Of a DNA stretch of 52,889 bases, positions 42,599-50,779 are shown one piece after another. The notes below the pieces were generated by a model, which saw only the letters and a program-made list of their open reading frames with translations, did no database searches and was not told the DNA's origin. The stretch's first letter is position 1; every line of letters starts with the position of its first letter. The translations under genes were made by a program, and so were the position numbers. The stretch is from Rhodospirillaceae bacterium (GTDB taxonomy: Bacteria; Pseudomonadota; Alphaproteobacteria; Rhodospirillales; Rhodospirillaceae), in assembly GCA_029243545.1 (NCBI GenBank), contig JAQWRV010000037.1, forward strand, positions 1-52,889. The letters are read 5' to 3'.

Positions 42599-43734
42599 AG
42601 CGTTCCTTCATGAAACACACCTTGGGACTTGCCGGAGTTGCTTGCTTGGCTGCGGGTAGTTATGCCGCATCCGCGCAAATCGTAACGGAATTGGTCCGGC
42701 CTGACGGCAGTTATCCAACTGTTCCACTCGAAAAAGATGTGGTGGTGGTCAAGGTTGTGCAGAACGAGCCGCAATTGTTGCAAAACGCACCGTCCATTAA
42801 AGAAGGTTTGGAAGAAAACATCCGCCGCATGGGTTACTGGGTCAACAAGGCTTGTACGGAAGGCAAGAAGCCGGATTTCATCCTGTTTAACGAGTTTCCG
42901 CTAACCGGCTACTCTCAAGGTACGCGGGAGGAGAAACTTAAGTTCACCATCACGGTTCCTGGTCCTGAAACCGAAGCCATCGGTAAGATGGCGAAAGACT
43001 GCGACACCTACATCATCTTCGGCAGCTATGCGACCGATCCCGATTGGCCTGGCCACATCCTTAGTCTCAATCCGGTGATTGGGCGCGATGGAGAAATCAA
43101 GCACACCTATTGGAAAACCCGCAACGCGTCGCGCTACACAAATGATGGCGGTGAAATTCCCACCACAACCATCGAAAACGTACGCGACAAATTCCGCGCT
43201 AAGTACGGCATTGAAAACGAATTTCCTGTGCTGCAGACCGAGTTCGGCAATATCGCGGTGAGCACGGTGCAAATAGATCCGTTCGTCTTTGCCGCCTTTG
43301 CCATGCGCGGGGTTGAGATCATGCTGCGCACGGCCACCGGCTTCTCCGAAGTCGATGTCCAGGCGATCGCCTACTACAACAATGTGTATTCGGCGATGTC
43401 TAACATCACGTTCCCGTCCGACCCTAACTTTCCACCGGGCTTCGGTGGCAATTCATTGATCGTCGCGCCCGGCGGTAAAATTCTAGCGCAGGAGGTCGGT
43501 GACCAAGAAGCCATTATCGAAGCGGATATCAATATTGCAGAACTTCGCAAAGACCGGCGTGTCCCACGCTATCCGTTGGACGTGGTCAAGCCGGTGTTTG
43601 ATCAGTTCCAGCAGGAAATGCCGCTCAACCATCTGGATGTGCCGCGCGATCAATTGCCGCAAACCCGGCAGGATATGAAGAAGCTGATGGATCAAAAGAG
43701 CAAGTGGCTGAATCTGCAAGGGGATGCTGGCTAA
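42595..43734 (+). CDS. Exported nitrilase-fold protein lacking the catalytic cysteine
   Basis: A 379-residue protein with an N-terminal signal (TLGLAGVACLAAGSYAASAQ). The nitrilase fold is supported by E100 in FNEFPLTGYS and K174 in HTYWKTRN. At the cysteine position the sequence is FGNIAVSTVQIDPF (Val225), with no Cys nearby, so it cannot work as a standard amidase or nitrilase. It ends in a basic, amphipathic tail (QTRQDMKKLMDQKSKWLNL). It overlaps the tandem alpha/beta-hydrolase stop (ATGA) and is followed by an exported SDR. Confidence 0.78.
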   Translation: MKRSFMKHTLGLAGVACLAAGSYAASAQIVTELVRPDGSYPTVPLEKDVVVVKVVQNEPQLLQNAPSIKEGLEENIRRMGYWVNKACTEGKKPDFILFNEFPLTGYSQGTREEKLKFTITVPGPETEAIGKMAKDCDTYIIFGSYATDPDWPGHILSLNPVIGRDGEIKHTYWKTRNASRYTNDGGEIPTTTIENVRDKFRAKYGIENEFPVLQTEFGNIAVSTVQIDPFVFAAFAMRGVEIMLRTATGFSEVDVQAIAYYNNVYSAMSNITFPSDPNFPPGFGGNSLIVAPGGKILAQEVGDQEAIIEADINIAELRKDRRVPRYPLDVVKPVFDQFQQEMPLNHLDVPRDQLPQTRQDMKKLMDQKSKWLNLQGDAG

Positions 43735-43954
43735 ACTGCGCGCCACACGTTTGTCATCCCCCTATGAAAGGGCACGTAATGGCGGCAGCACTATTTAGGG
43801 CGCTATGTGTTTCGACGCCGCTTTACCATGGGCAACGAAGCCTATAAGAAAAAGCCGCCACCGGCTATGGGTGGTTTGTTGCCCGGCCTTTTTGGAAAAT
43901 CAAAAACCAAGTAGGCTCTCACACCTTAGCCACCACATATAAAGAGAGATAATC

Positions 43955-44731
43955 ATGAATAGTTTGCTCCGCGGGATAACCGTTCTTGGAATCTGCATGT
44001 CTGTTTTGGCTGGTTCTGCCCTAGCCGGGACCGTGCTTATTACCGGCGCCAACCGTGGTATCGGCCTGGAGTTTGTCCGCCACTATGCAGATGCTGGCTA
44101 TACGGTGATTGCTACTGCACGTAACCCCGCGACGGCGGATGATCTCAACGCCTTAGCGTCAGGAAACGCGCTAATCACGGTTGAAGAACTCGACGTCAAC
44201 GACTTTTCAGGAATCGATGCGCTCGCGGCCAAACACGAGGGCGCCGCCATTGATGTGTTGGTCAACAACGCCGGCATTACGGGGCGGCCAGAACTGCAAC
44301 GCTTCGGCACTATTAATTATGAGACTTTTGAATCGGTAATGAACACCAATGTACGCGGTCCGCTCAAAATCACTGAAGCATTCACCGCCCATGTGGCTGC
44401 GAGTAACGAGAAAAAGGTGGCTGTGGTAACCTCCAGCGAGGGCTCCATCGCTGGGGCGACGTCAAACCGTCAACCGTTTTACCGGGCAAGTAAAGCCGCC
44501 GTGAATATGGTGATGCGTAATATCTCACATAGCCTCAAAGATCAGGGGGTTACCGTGGTGCTGGTTAATCCTGGGCCAGTGGATACAGACATGATGGCTG
44601 GTGCCCGCGGCCGCATGCCCCTGCGCACAACTGAACTCGCCGTCGACGAAATGGTTTCTGTCATTAACGGCGCGACCCTCGAGCAGACAGCCGCATTCTT
44701 TCACTTTGATGGGTCAGAGCTGCCTTGGTGA
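43955..44731 (+). CDS. Short-chain dehydrogenase/reductase with N-terminal signal peptide
   Basis: A 258-residue classical SDR: TGANRGIG cofactor motif, NNAG, Ser in VVTSSEGS and the catalytic YRASK (YxxxK), then NPGPVDTDM. It is preceded by a 24-residue hydrophobic leader ending GSALAG, which looks like a Sec signal or anchor. Soluble NAD(P)H is not expected in the periplasm, so either the leader is an inner-membrane anchor or the protein differs functionally. AGAGAGA lies before the ATG. Its 3' end overlaps the convergent alpha/beta-hydrolase gene by 31 bases. Confidence 0.82.
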   Translation: MNSLLRGITVLGICMSVLAGSALAGTVLITGANRGIGLEFVRHYADAGYTVIATARNPATADDLNALASGNALITVEELDVNDFSGIDALAAKHEGAAIDVLVNNAGITGRPELQRFGTINYETFESVMNTNVRGPLKITEAFTAHVAASNEKKVAVVTSSEGSIAGATSNRQPFYRASKAAVNMVMRNISHSLKDQGVTVVLVNPGPVDTDMMAGARGRMPLRTTELAVDEMVSVINGATLEQTAAFFHFDGSELPW

Positions 44732-45477
44732 TTCTGCGTAAAACTCAGTATCGCGGCTGCTAATTCCTCAGGTCGTTTCTCAAGAGCATCCCGGTCGCTG
44801 CCTTCGAAGGTCAACGCTTCCCCTTTGGGAATGAGCGCCGCAACTGCATTGGCCTGCCGCCCGTAGTGATCTTCCAGAGGTGTGGCTAGTTCCAGCACCA
44901 GGGTTGGCTGGGTAAGCCGTGACAAAGTATAGGTTAAGTCAAAGCCGTAGTTGGCGCCGTAAATGGCATGTACACTTGCTTCACCTTGTGCGCGGTCGCG
45001 CTTTTCATCCTCTGAAATATCAATGCGGGTGAATGGCGTTGCCACCAGCGACTTAATCGCAGTCTCCCGTTCGGCCCGGTCCAGGATGATGGAGTGGGTC
45101 ATGCCGCATAGGATGAAGCACGATACGCGTTCAGAATGATTCACCGTCAACGCCGCGCCGATTTTATTGCCGGTATGCAATCCGAAAACAGAGGACGGTG
45201 CGGCATTCAAGCCATCCAGTAGGTCGGCCATGCTCTCGGCTATTGTGGCCATACTGACACCGGAGGGCAGTGGGTCTGATTGGCCAAAGCCAAGAGTATC
45301 CGGTGCAATCACACGATGCTGCTGGGCGAGCAATGGCATGAGGGTCTTGTAGGACCGCGATGACTTCGGCGTTGCATGCAGCAGAATGAGCGGGGGGCCG
45401 TTGCCGGCTTCCTGGTAAAACACACGCCCATGCCGTGTCTTAACGCTACCCGTTGCCATGCGGGATTTTGTGGCCAT
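44701..45477 (-). CDS. Alpha/beta-hydrolase-fold protein with GxHTG nucleophile elbow
   Basis: A 258-residue protein, homologous to domain 1 of the tandem protein at 40886 (GSGPP/GNGPP, DTxGxGxSDPL). The nucleophile elbow reads GLHTG, so His101 replaces Ser. An acidic region and DALEKRPEELAAAI end the fold, with no obvious terminal catalytic His. It may be a non-hydrolytic member of the fold. The start at 45477 follows the stop of a small frame by three bases. No signal peptide. Confidence 0.78.
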   Translation of the reverse strand: MATKSRMATGSVKTRHGRVFYQEAGNGPPLILLHATPKSSRSYKTLMPLLAQQHRVIAPDTLGFGQSDPLPSGVSMATIAESMADLLDGLNAAPSSVFGLHTGNKIGAALTVNHSERVSCFILCGMTHSIILDRAERETAIKSLVATPFTRIDISEDEKRDRAQGEASVHAIYGANYGFDLTYTLSRLTQPTLVLELATPLEDHYGRQANAVAALIPKGEALTFEGSDRDALEKRPEELAAAILSFTQNHQGSSDPSK

Positions 45478-45480
45478 GGG

Positions 45481-45675
45481 TTATTCAGCCCGGGGAACGA
45501 TGGGCGTTGATTGATCAGCTACACCTGCACTTAGGTCGATCCAGCTTCCTTCAGGCAAATTCATGTATCGTTCAGTCATATCCCCATACTTCCACGTTTG
45601 CATCACGTCTAGAATCATTAGAACCACAGAGGTCATTTCCTGGCGGCACCGGATGGGCAAGCTGGCGTCTTTCAT
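45481..45675 (-). CDS. Small hypothetical protein or C-terminal gene remnant
   Basis: A 64-residue frame (start MKDASLPIRCRQEM, end STPIVPRAE) whose stop lies three bases before the alpha/beta-hydrolase ATG, suggesting coupled translation. No good Shine-Dalgarno is visible and sense-like codons run about ten residues further upstream to a TAG. It could be the tail of a larger lost gene; the pattern SLPIRCRQE resembles the C-terminal part of Gfo/Idh-type oxidoreductases only weakly. Function unknown. Confidence 0.35.
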   Translation of the reverse strand: MKDASLPIRCRQEMTSVVLMILDVMQTWKYGDMTERYMNLPEGSWIDLSAGVADQSTPIVPRAE

Positions 45676-45780
45676 CTGGGTGAACGTCTCTATATCGGTG
45701 CAGAGCTATACTGCCACCATAAGAATGTGGAGTGTCTTTAACAGAATATATGGGTCAGTTATCTGAACAAACCGGTGCTT

Positions 45781-45891
45781 TTAACGGCCGTAATAGATCA
45801 GCCAAATACTAAAGAGCACGATGGCCCCCATGATCCATAGCGGAACCCGGTCGGGCTTGTCGGGTTTGTTGTTATTGTCTGATGAGGTCAT
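45781..45891 (-). CDS. Single-pass small membrane protein (36 aa)
   Basis: A very short gene: AGGAG nine bases before ATG 45891 (another in-frame ATG at 45897), product MTSSDNNNKPDKPDR followed by a transmembrane helix VPLWIMGAIVLFSIWLIYY and a terminal GR. The hydrophilic head, single helix and good ribosome site support a real gene. It lies downstream of the FAH-fold gene on the same strand. The family is not recognised; it could be an accessory subunit of a membrane complex. Confidence 0.55.
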   Translation of the reverse strand: MTSSDNNNKPDKPDRVPLWIMGAIVLFSIWLIYYGR

Positions 45892-46125
45892 GGCCATGTG
45901 CTCCTATGAATGATTCTTTGCCGTTATCGCGAGTATCGCATATCTGGGTCTCCACCCGTCTATAATATCCTCCAGGAGTATATATTTTCGGCCTGTCTTG
46001 ATATCCATTTAGGGAGGGGTTCTTTTTCCTGATGCGCTTGCCGAAAGCTTTGCCTTGACCGGCAAGGAAGCCAGCACGGTTTGAGGGAAAGTGGGGAGGG
46101 GAGCCGAACACTTCAAACAGAAAGT

Positions 46126-46959
46126 TCAGGTCTGAGCCCCGACGGTATTACGCAGGATACCGATACCCTCAATATCCAACTCGATCACGTCGCCCGCTTG
46201 AAGGTGTTTATCAAGCTCAATGCCGCAGCCCCCTGGCGGTGTACCTGAGCCGAAGACCTCACCGGGATAAACCGTTTGGTCTTGTGATATATGCGCGATC
46301 ATCTGGGCGAAGGTGTAATGCATGTTCGCCGAATTTTCCTCGGTCCATGTTTCGCCATTGACGCGAAGGGCCATGGCAAGGCTTTGTCCATCAATTTCAT
46401 CAGACGTCACAATGCACGGTCCTATCACGTTGGAGCCGTCCCAATCCTTGGCTTTTCCAGGGCCTGCGCCAACGGGCATTTCTACCTTTTGCGTATCGCG
46501 CGCGGATACATCATTCCAAATCGTGTAACCAAAAATAAGATCTGCTGCATTCTCCATCGCGATATTTTTACCCCGACGGCCAATGACGGCCGCCAGCTCG
46601 AGCTCGCAATCAACATAATCACTGTAAGACGGCCAGGGTATTTCTGCTCCAGGACCAATCACCGTATCCGGCATGCCCTTATAATAGGCGGGCACCTGAT
46701 ACCACTGGTCGGGCGTGGCCAGGCCTAGGCGTTCGTATGACTTTTTGTAGTGACCCTCAAAGGCAATGAAGTCGCGCATGCTACGCGGCCTGAGCGGCGC
46801 AAGAAGACGGGCTTCCGCCACAGCAACCCGGCTGCCAGCCGGTGCACCTGCTTCGATGAACGAAATCATGTCTCCATCAAAGCCGATGTCATGCACACCA
46901 TCAGAGTCCATAACACCAACGCGAGGACCAGTGGCGCTCGCGTAGGTCACAAATTTCAT
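46126..46959 (-). CDS. Fumarylacetoacetate hydrolase-fold protein
   Basis: A 277-residue protein with GGAGAG before the ATG. The FAH-fold metal site is visible in DCELELAAVIG (E.E pattern) and the later Asp of NDVSARD, with KDWDGSNVIGP and GSGTPPGG downstream. Members include fumarylpyruvate and acylpyruvate hydrolases and 2-hydroxyhepta-2,4-diene-1,7-dioate isomerases in aromatic breakdown. The exact substrate is unknown. It is third in a run with a tannase-family esterase and RidA, which favours an aromatic-acid role. Confidence 0.87.
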   Translation of the reverse strand: MKFVTYASATGPRVGVMDSDGVHDIGFDGDMISFIEAGAPAGSRVAVAEARLLAPLRPRSMRDFIAFEGHYKKSYERLGLATPDQWYQVPAYYKGMPDTVIGPGAEIPWPSYSDYVDCELELAAVIGRRGKNIAMENAADLIFGYTIWNDVSARDTQKVEMPVGAGPGKAKDWDGSNVIGPCIVTSDEIDGQSLAMALRVNGETWTEENSANMHYTFAQMIAHISQDQTVYPGEVFGSGTPPGGCGIELDKHLQAGDVIELDIEGIGILRNTVGAQT

Positions 46960-46973
46960 GTCTGACTCTCCGG

Positions 46974-47387
46974 CTACTCTGAGACGACGGCCATGGCTTC
47001 GATCTCGACGAGGAACTCATCTTCCAGCAACGGCACCATGTTTGATTGAACACAAGAGCGCGGTGGTCGAGGTGTTTCAAAAAACTGGGTATAGACTTCG
47101 TTCATGCCCGCGTAATCGTCGTAATCTTTGATCCAGATTGTGACTTTGACCACATCTTTCATGGAAGCATCCAGACTTTCCAGCACCCCCCTGATGTTCT
47201 TCAGGGTCTGCTCTGTCTGTGCGCGGATGTCATTGGCGCCAACCAACTTCCCATTTTCATCCAGGGCCGCTTGTCCGGCAGTGAAGATAAGGGGACCTGC
47301 CTTTACGCCTTGTGAAAACGGTAAATCCAGAACAGGGGGTTGACCTGCGCCTCCACCGGTTGACCACTCCCTGCTACTAAAATCCAT
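46974..47387 (-). CDS. RidA family protein (YjgF/YER057c/UK114)
   Basis: A 137-residue protein from ATG 47387, preceded by GGAGGG. RidA family features are PFSQGVKAGPLIFTAGQ, the helix TEQTLKNIRGVLE and the conserved arginine in PPRSCVQS, which binds the carboxylate of imine substrates in RidA enzymes. It probably deaminates reactive imine/enamine or related intermediates. It lies 14 bases before the FAH-fold gene and 31 bases after the tannase-family gene. Confidence 0.87.
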   Translation of the reverse strand: MDFSSREWSTGGGAGQPPVLDLPFSQGVKAGPLIFTAGQAALDENGKLVGANDIRAQTEQTLKNIRGVLESLDASMKDVVKVTIWIKDYDDYAGMNEVYTQFFETPRPPRSCVQSNMVPLLEDEFLVEIEAMAVVSE

Positions 47388-47418
47388 GTGTCCCTCCTCT
47401 GATGTGTCGCTATTGGTC

Positions 47419-48945
47419 TTAAGGAACCGGCGCTGAATACGGGTGCACCGGTTTCGAAAACTCAATCCTATCCGGATCGAGCGGAAAGTCGGTGCCGAAC
47501 CGGTCTGTTTGTTCTGTGGGGTGATGCCCCATCATCATGTCGGGCGCTTTGCCCGCTTCGACCCACTCTTCCATGTGAGACAGGTAATCGATGGCGTAAG
47601 CCCCTGCACCACCGCTGCAATGGCTCATGCCTGGGATCATAAACAGGCGGAAGAAATCCTGAGTGGCTTCAGCGCCGCCCATGGTCTTCGTTGTTAATTC
47701 GTAATAGTCGACGGTGTTCAGCGGGATGACCGAGTAGTCTGCCCAGCCGTGATAGACGAGCAGCTTGCCCCCTGCATCACGGAACTTGCGCAAGTCCGGG
47801 TTAGAGCCTGAATACAGCCCTTCCATCATGCCGAGACGTTTGTAGTCCTGGTCGAAATCGAAGTCCTCTGGCTGCCATGATGGCCCGGGGTCAGGCAAGA
47901 ATCCCATATAACGAAACATGTCCCCGATCATGAAGTAATACCGGCCAGGTTCGCCTGTCGTCGAAATGTAATTTCCGGCCCAGTCCAGTTCAGACCCCGG
48001 CATCGCGCCACCGGTGTATAGCGGCTCTCCATTGGATGTATGAGGGCCGCTATAAATATTGCGAGCGACGTCCACTTGCGCTTCGGTTAAACAGTCCTTG
48101 TTCTTGCCAACACCACACCGCAGCTCACCAGGGTCAAAGTCACAGGTGCGCGGGTCATCAATGAGACCGTCTTCCATGCCGTCGTAGGCATCGCATTTTG
48201 ATACCGCGGCATTGTAAAGCAGCGGAATTTTGTCGGCGGTTAGTATCTGCTGGCGGTTTTCATCCAAGTTACCCGCGGTGGTCCAAACCAGACGCATACC
48301 GGCACCGGTTTCGTTGATCACCGGCGCTCCGGCGATGATACCATCGAAGTCCCACGGGAAACGCTGCGCTTCTACCATGCCTTGGCGGCCACCGGTGGAG
48401 CACCCCATGTAGTAAGACCGTTGCGGTGCGTTGCCATAATACGCTTCGGTAATGGCCTTGCCGGCGACTGTGGCCACGTGGGTGGCCCGATAGGCAAAAT
48501 CGATTTTCAGTTGAAGATTGTTGTACGCCCACTTGGCATCGCCGAGCGTACTCCGGTGCCCCATGTCGCTGACCACACAGGCGTAGCCGCTGTTCACATG
48601 GTTAGTGCAGTCCCACCAGAAGCTTTCCGTGGTTCCACAGTATGCCCCACAGCCCCGTTTGATAAATTTGCCATTCCAATTTTCAGCAGGCAGACGCACT
48701 TCAAAGCCGACTGTTGGCGTGACATAGCCTTCAACCAAACAAGACGCCGTATCGCCATTAGTCCCAGCCACATAGGTGGATGACGTCACCTGCGTTGGCG
48801 TATCCGTCACACCTGAAAAATCTACTTTTGCCAGGGCCTGACAACGATCAGCAGGGTCGCTTTGGGCGTAGCTGGTATTGATAACGCCAACACAGAACCA
48901 AGTAGCCACAGCTATAAGTATTCGAGAGCAACGACCCCAATCCAT
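47419..48945 (-). CDS. Secreted tannase/feruloyl esterase family protein
   Basis: A 508-residue protein with a signal peptide ending NTSYAQS. The tannase-family CS-D-HC arrangement is complete: C182-S183 in GCSTGGRQG, D403 in HGWADYSV and H442-C443 in GMSHCSGG; C182 and C443 form the family disulfide. Many further cysteines (e.g. KRGCGAYCGT) suit a secreted disulfide-rich enzyme. The family cleaves aromatic esters (tannins, feruloyl esters, and MHET in one branch). It starts the run with RidA and the FAH-fold protein, fitting aromatic ester use. Confidence 0.9.
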   Translation of the reverse strand: MDWGRCSRILIAVATWFCVGVINTSYAQSDPADRCQALAKVDFSGVTDTPTQVTSSTYVAGTNGDTASCLVEGYVTPTVGFEVRLPAENWNGKFIKRGCGAYCGTTESFWWDCTNHVNSGYACVVSDMGHRSTLGDAKWAYNNLQLKIDFAYRATHVATVAGKAITEAYYGNAPQRSYYMGCSTGGRQGMVEAQRFPWDFDGIIAGAPVINETGAGMRLVWTTAGNLDENRQQILTADKIPLLYNAAVSKCDAYDGMEDGLIDDPRTCDFDPGELRCGVGKNKDCLTEAQVDVARNIYSGPHTSNGEPLYTGGAMPGSELDWAGNYISTTGEPGRYYFMIGDMFRYMGFLPDPGPSWQPEDFDFDQDYKRLGMMEGLYSGSNPDLRKFRDAGGKLLVYHGWADYSVIPLNTVDYYELTTKTMGGAEATQDFFRLFMIPGMSHCSGGAGAYAIDYLSHMEEWVEAGKAPDMMMGHHPTEQTDRFGTDFPLDPDRIEFSKPVHPYSAPVP

Positions 48946-49090
48946 AACCCAGTTCCTGTACAGACGAGTTTATAGGTATAGATGCCGGGCAAACCCATCG
49001 AGCGGTGACGTTATACGTTGCCACCACCATTGGGCGACCCAAAAAAATGTCCGCCCGCGGGTGGCTTCATGGCACGATAGCATACAGATG

Positions 49091-50755
49091 TTAGATTGCA
49101 GCGATAATGTTACCAAGACGCTCAGTTAGCTTCCGGTTCTCACCGTAATCGACTTTCACGCTTAGCAACGCCGGCCCGTCTTGGTTAAAGGCTTCTTCCA
49201 AAGAAGGCATGATGTCTTCTGCTGCCCTAATGGTTTTGCCATACATGCCGAATGATTTTGCCAGCATTTCCCAGTCAGGGTTGTTGAAGGCCAACTCTGA
49301 ATGCTTGCCGTTGAAACTATTCTGCTGCTTCCATTTAATTAGACCGTATTCCCCATCCTCCCAAACCATTGCAACAATGGGGATTTTGTATCGCACCGCT
49401 GTTTCAAGATCTTGGATGTTCATCATGAAGCCGGCGTCACCAGATATGGATAATACCCTTCTCTCAGGCTGAGCAATTTTAGCGCCGATAGAGCCTGGTA
49501 AGGCAAATCCCATGGTGCAGAAACCATTTGAAATGAGACATGTATTCGGTGTTTCACATTGAAAATAACGCGCGATCCACATTTTATGTGCCCCGACGTC
49601 TGACAAAAGAATATCGTCAGGTCCAAGAAACTTACGAACATCATTAAGAATACGCTGCGGTTTTACCGGGAACGACGTATCCGCTTCTTCCATCGCCAAG
49701 TCTTTACTGATGACCTGTCGCAATTCTGCGCGTGCCTTTATGTCGTTCAGCGGAAGTTTATCGCCATACCGTTCGTCCAAGTCTTCGTTGATTTGCCAAA
49801 GGGCATCCGCCAAATCAGAAACAATATCGACCTCTACCGGAAAGTTTGTATCGATTTCAGCCGGCGTAAAATCAATATCGATAATAATTTTATCCTGTTT
49901 GGAATTCCAAAAAGCGGGTGCGTATTCGACAAAATCGTAACCAACTGTAATTACGACGTCAGATTGCTCAAATGCCAAATTGGCGTAATCACGACCTTGC
50001 AAACCCATTGTGAACAGACAGTGGGGATCTGACATGGGAATGGCACCCTTACCCATGAAGGTATTAACCACAGCGATACCTGTTTTGTGAGCAAGGCGTT
50101 TCAATTGCTCTGCTGCGCGTTTCCGAACTGCTCCATTGCCAGCAAGAATAAGGGGGTTCTTTGCCTTCGCTATGATATCGACGGCTAGCGTAATCGCTTT
50201 ATGATCCGCCGCCGGCCGTCGCGTCTTGGAGATGGGCATTGGCTTCGTGCTGTCATCAATCTCCGATTCTGCGATATCTTCCGGAAGCTCAATAACCGTG
50301 ACACCCGGCTTCTCTGTTTCGGCGACTTTGAATGCTTTACGAACAATTTCAGGAATATTTTCAGGCGCAAAAACGGTTTGTGCCCATTTACTGACCGGCC
50401 GCATCATCGCTACGGAGTCCATATTCTGATGGCTTTCCTTATGTAGGCGATCCGTCCCGGCTTGACCGATAATGGCCACTACTGGTGCGCGATCCATATT
50501 AGCATCTGCAAGACCCGTGACGAGGTTTGTTGCCCCTGGTCCAAGCGTCGAAAGGCATACGCCAGCTTTACCTGTTAACCGGCCATAGGTGTCAGCCATG
50601 AATGCAGCGGCTTGTTCGTGACGGCACAGTACAAATTCGATGGGGCTATCCAAAAGCGAAATCATGACATCTGCGTTTTCTTCGCCAGGAATTCCGAAAA
50701 TTCTTTCGACACCTTCGGCTTCAAGACATTTCACAAAAAGATCAGAAGCTTTCAT
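49091..50755 (-). CDS. ThDP-dependent acetolactate synthase-like large subunit
   Basis: A 554-residue protein with a strong AGGAG seven bases before ATG 50755. ThDP enzyme features are GIPGEENADV with the activating Glu of the cofactor, RHEQAAAFMADTYGRLTGKAG, and the ThDP/Mg motif GDAGFMMN ... EDGEYGLIKWKQ. It resembles catabolic acetolactate synthases and related decarboxylases. No small regulatory subunit follows. It lies 24 bases after an aldehyde dehydrogenase gene, so it may make or use an aldehyde rather than serve branched-chain amino acid synthesis. Confidence 0.87.
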   Translation of the reverse strand: MKASDLFVKCLEAEGVERIFGIPGEENADVMISLLDSPIEFVLCRHEQAAAFMADTYGRLTGKAGVCLSTLGPGATNLVTGLADANMDRAPVVAIIGQAGTDRLHKESHQNMDSVAMMRPVSKWAQTVFAPENIPEIVRKAFKVAETEKPGVTVIELPEDIAESEIDDSTKPMPISKTRRPAADHKAITLAVDIIAKAKNPLILAGNGAVRKRAAEQLKRLAHKTGIAVVNTFMGKGAIPMSDPHCLFTMGLQGRDYANLAFEQSDVVITVGYDFVEYAPAFWNSKQDKIIIDIDFTPAEIDTNFPVEVDIVSDLADALWQINEDLDERYGDKLPLNDIKARAELRQVISKDLAMEEADTSFPVKPQRILNDVRKFLGPDDILLSDVGAHKMWIARYFQCETPNTCLISNGFCTMGFALPGSIGAKIAQPERRVLSISGDAGFMMNIQDLETAVRYKIPIVAMVWEDGEYGLIKWKQQNSFNGKHSELAFNNPDWEMLAKSFGMYGKTIRAAEDIMPSLEEAFNQDGPALLSVKVDYGENRKLTERLGNIIAAI

Positions 50756-50779
50756 TAGTAGTCTCCTATGGGAGTAAGT

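Noticed and set aside
43828-43914. A 28-codon plus-strand frame (MGNEAYKKKPPPAMGGLLPG...) before the exported SDR
   Set aside because: Sense-like ending, but no ribosome site, low complexity and no recognisable homologue; too weak to annotate.
45872-46111. A 79-codon minus-strand frame upstream of the small membrane protein
   Set aside because: No family features, no ribosome site, and it overlaps the better supported 36-aa gene in another frame.
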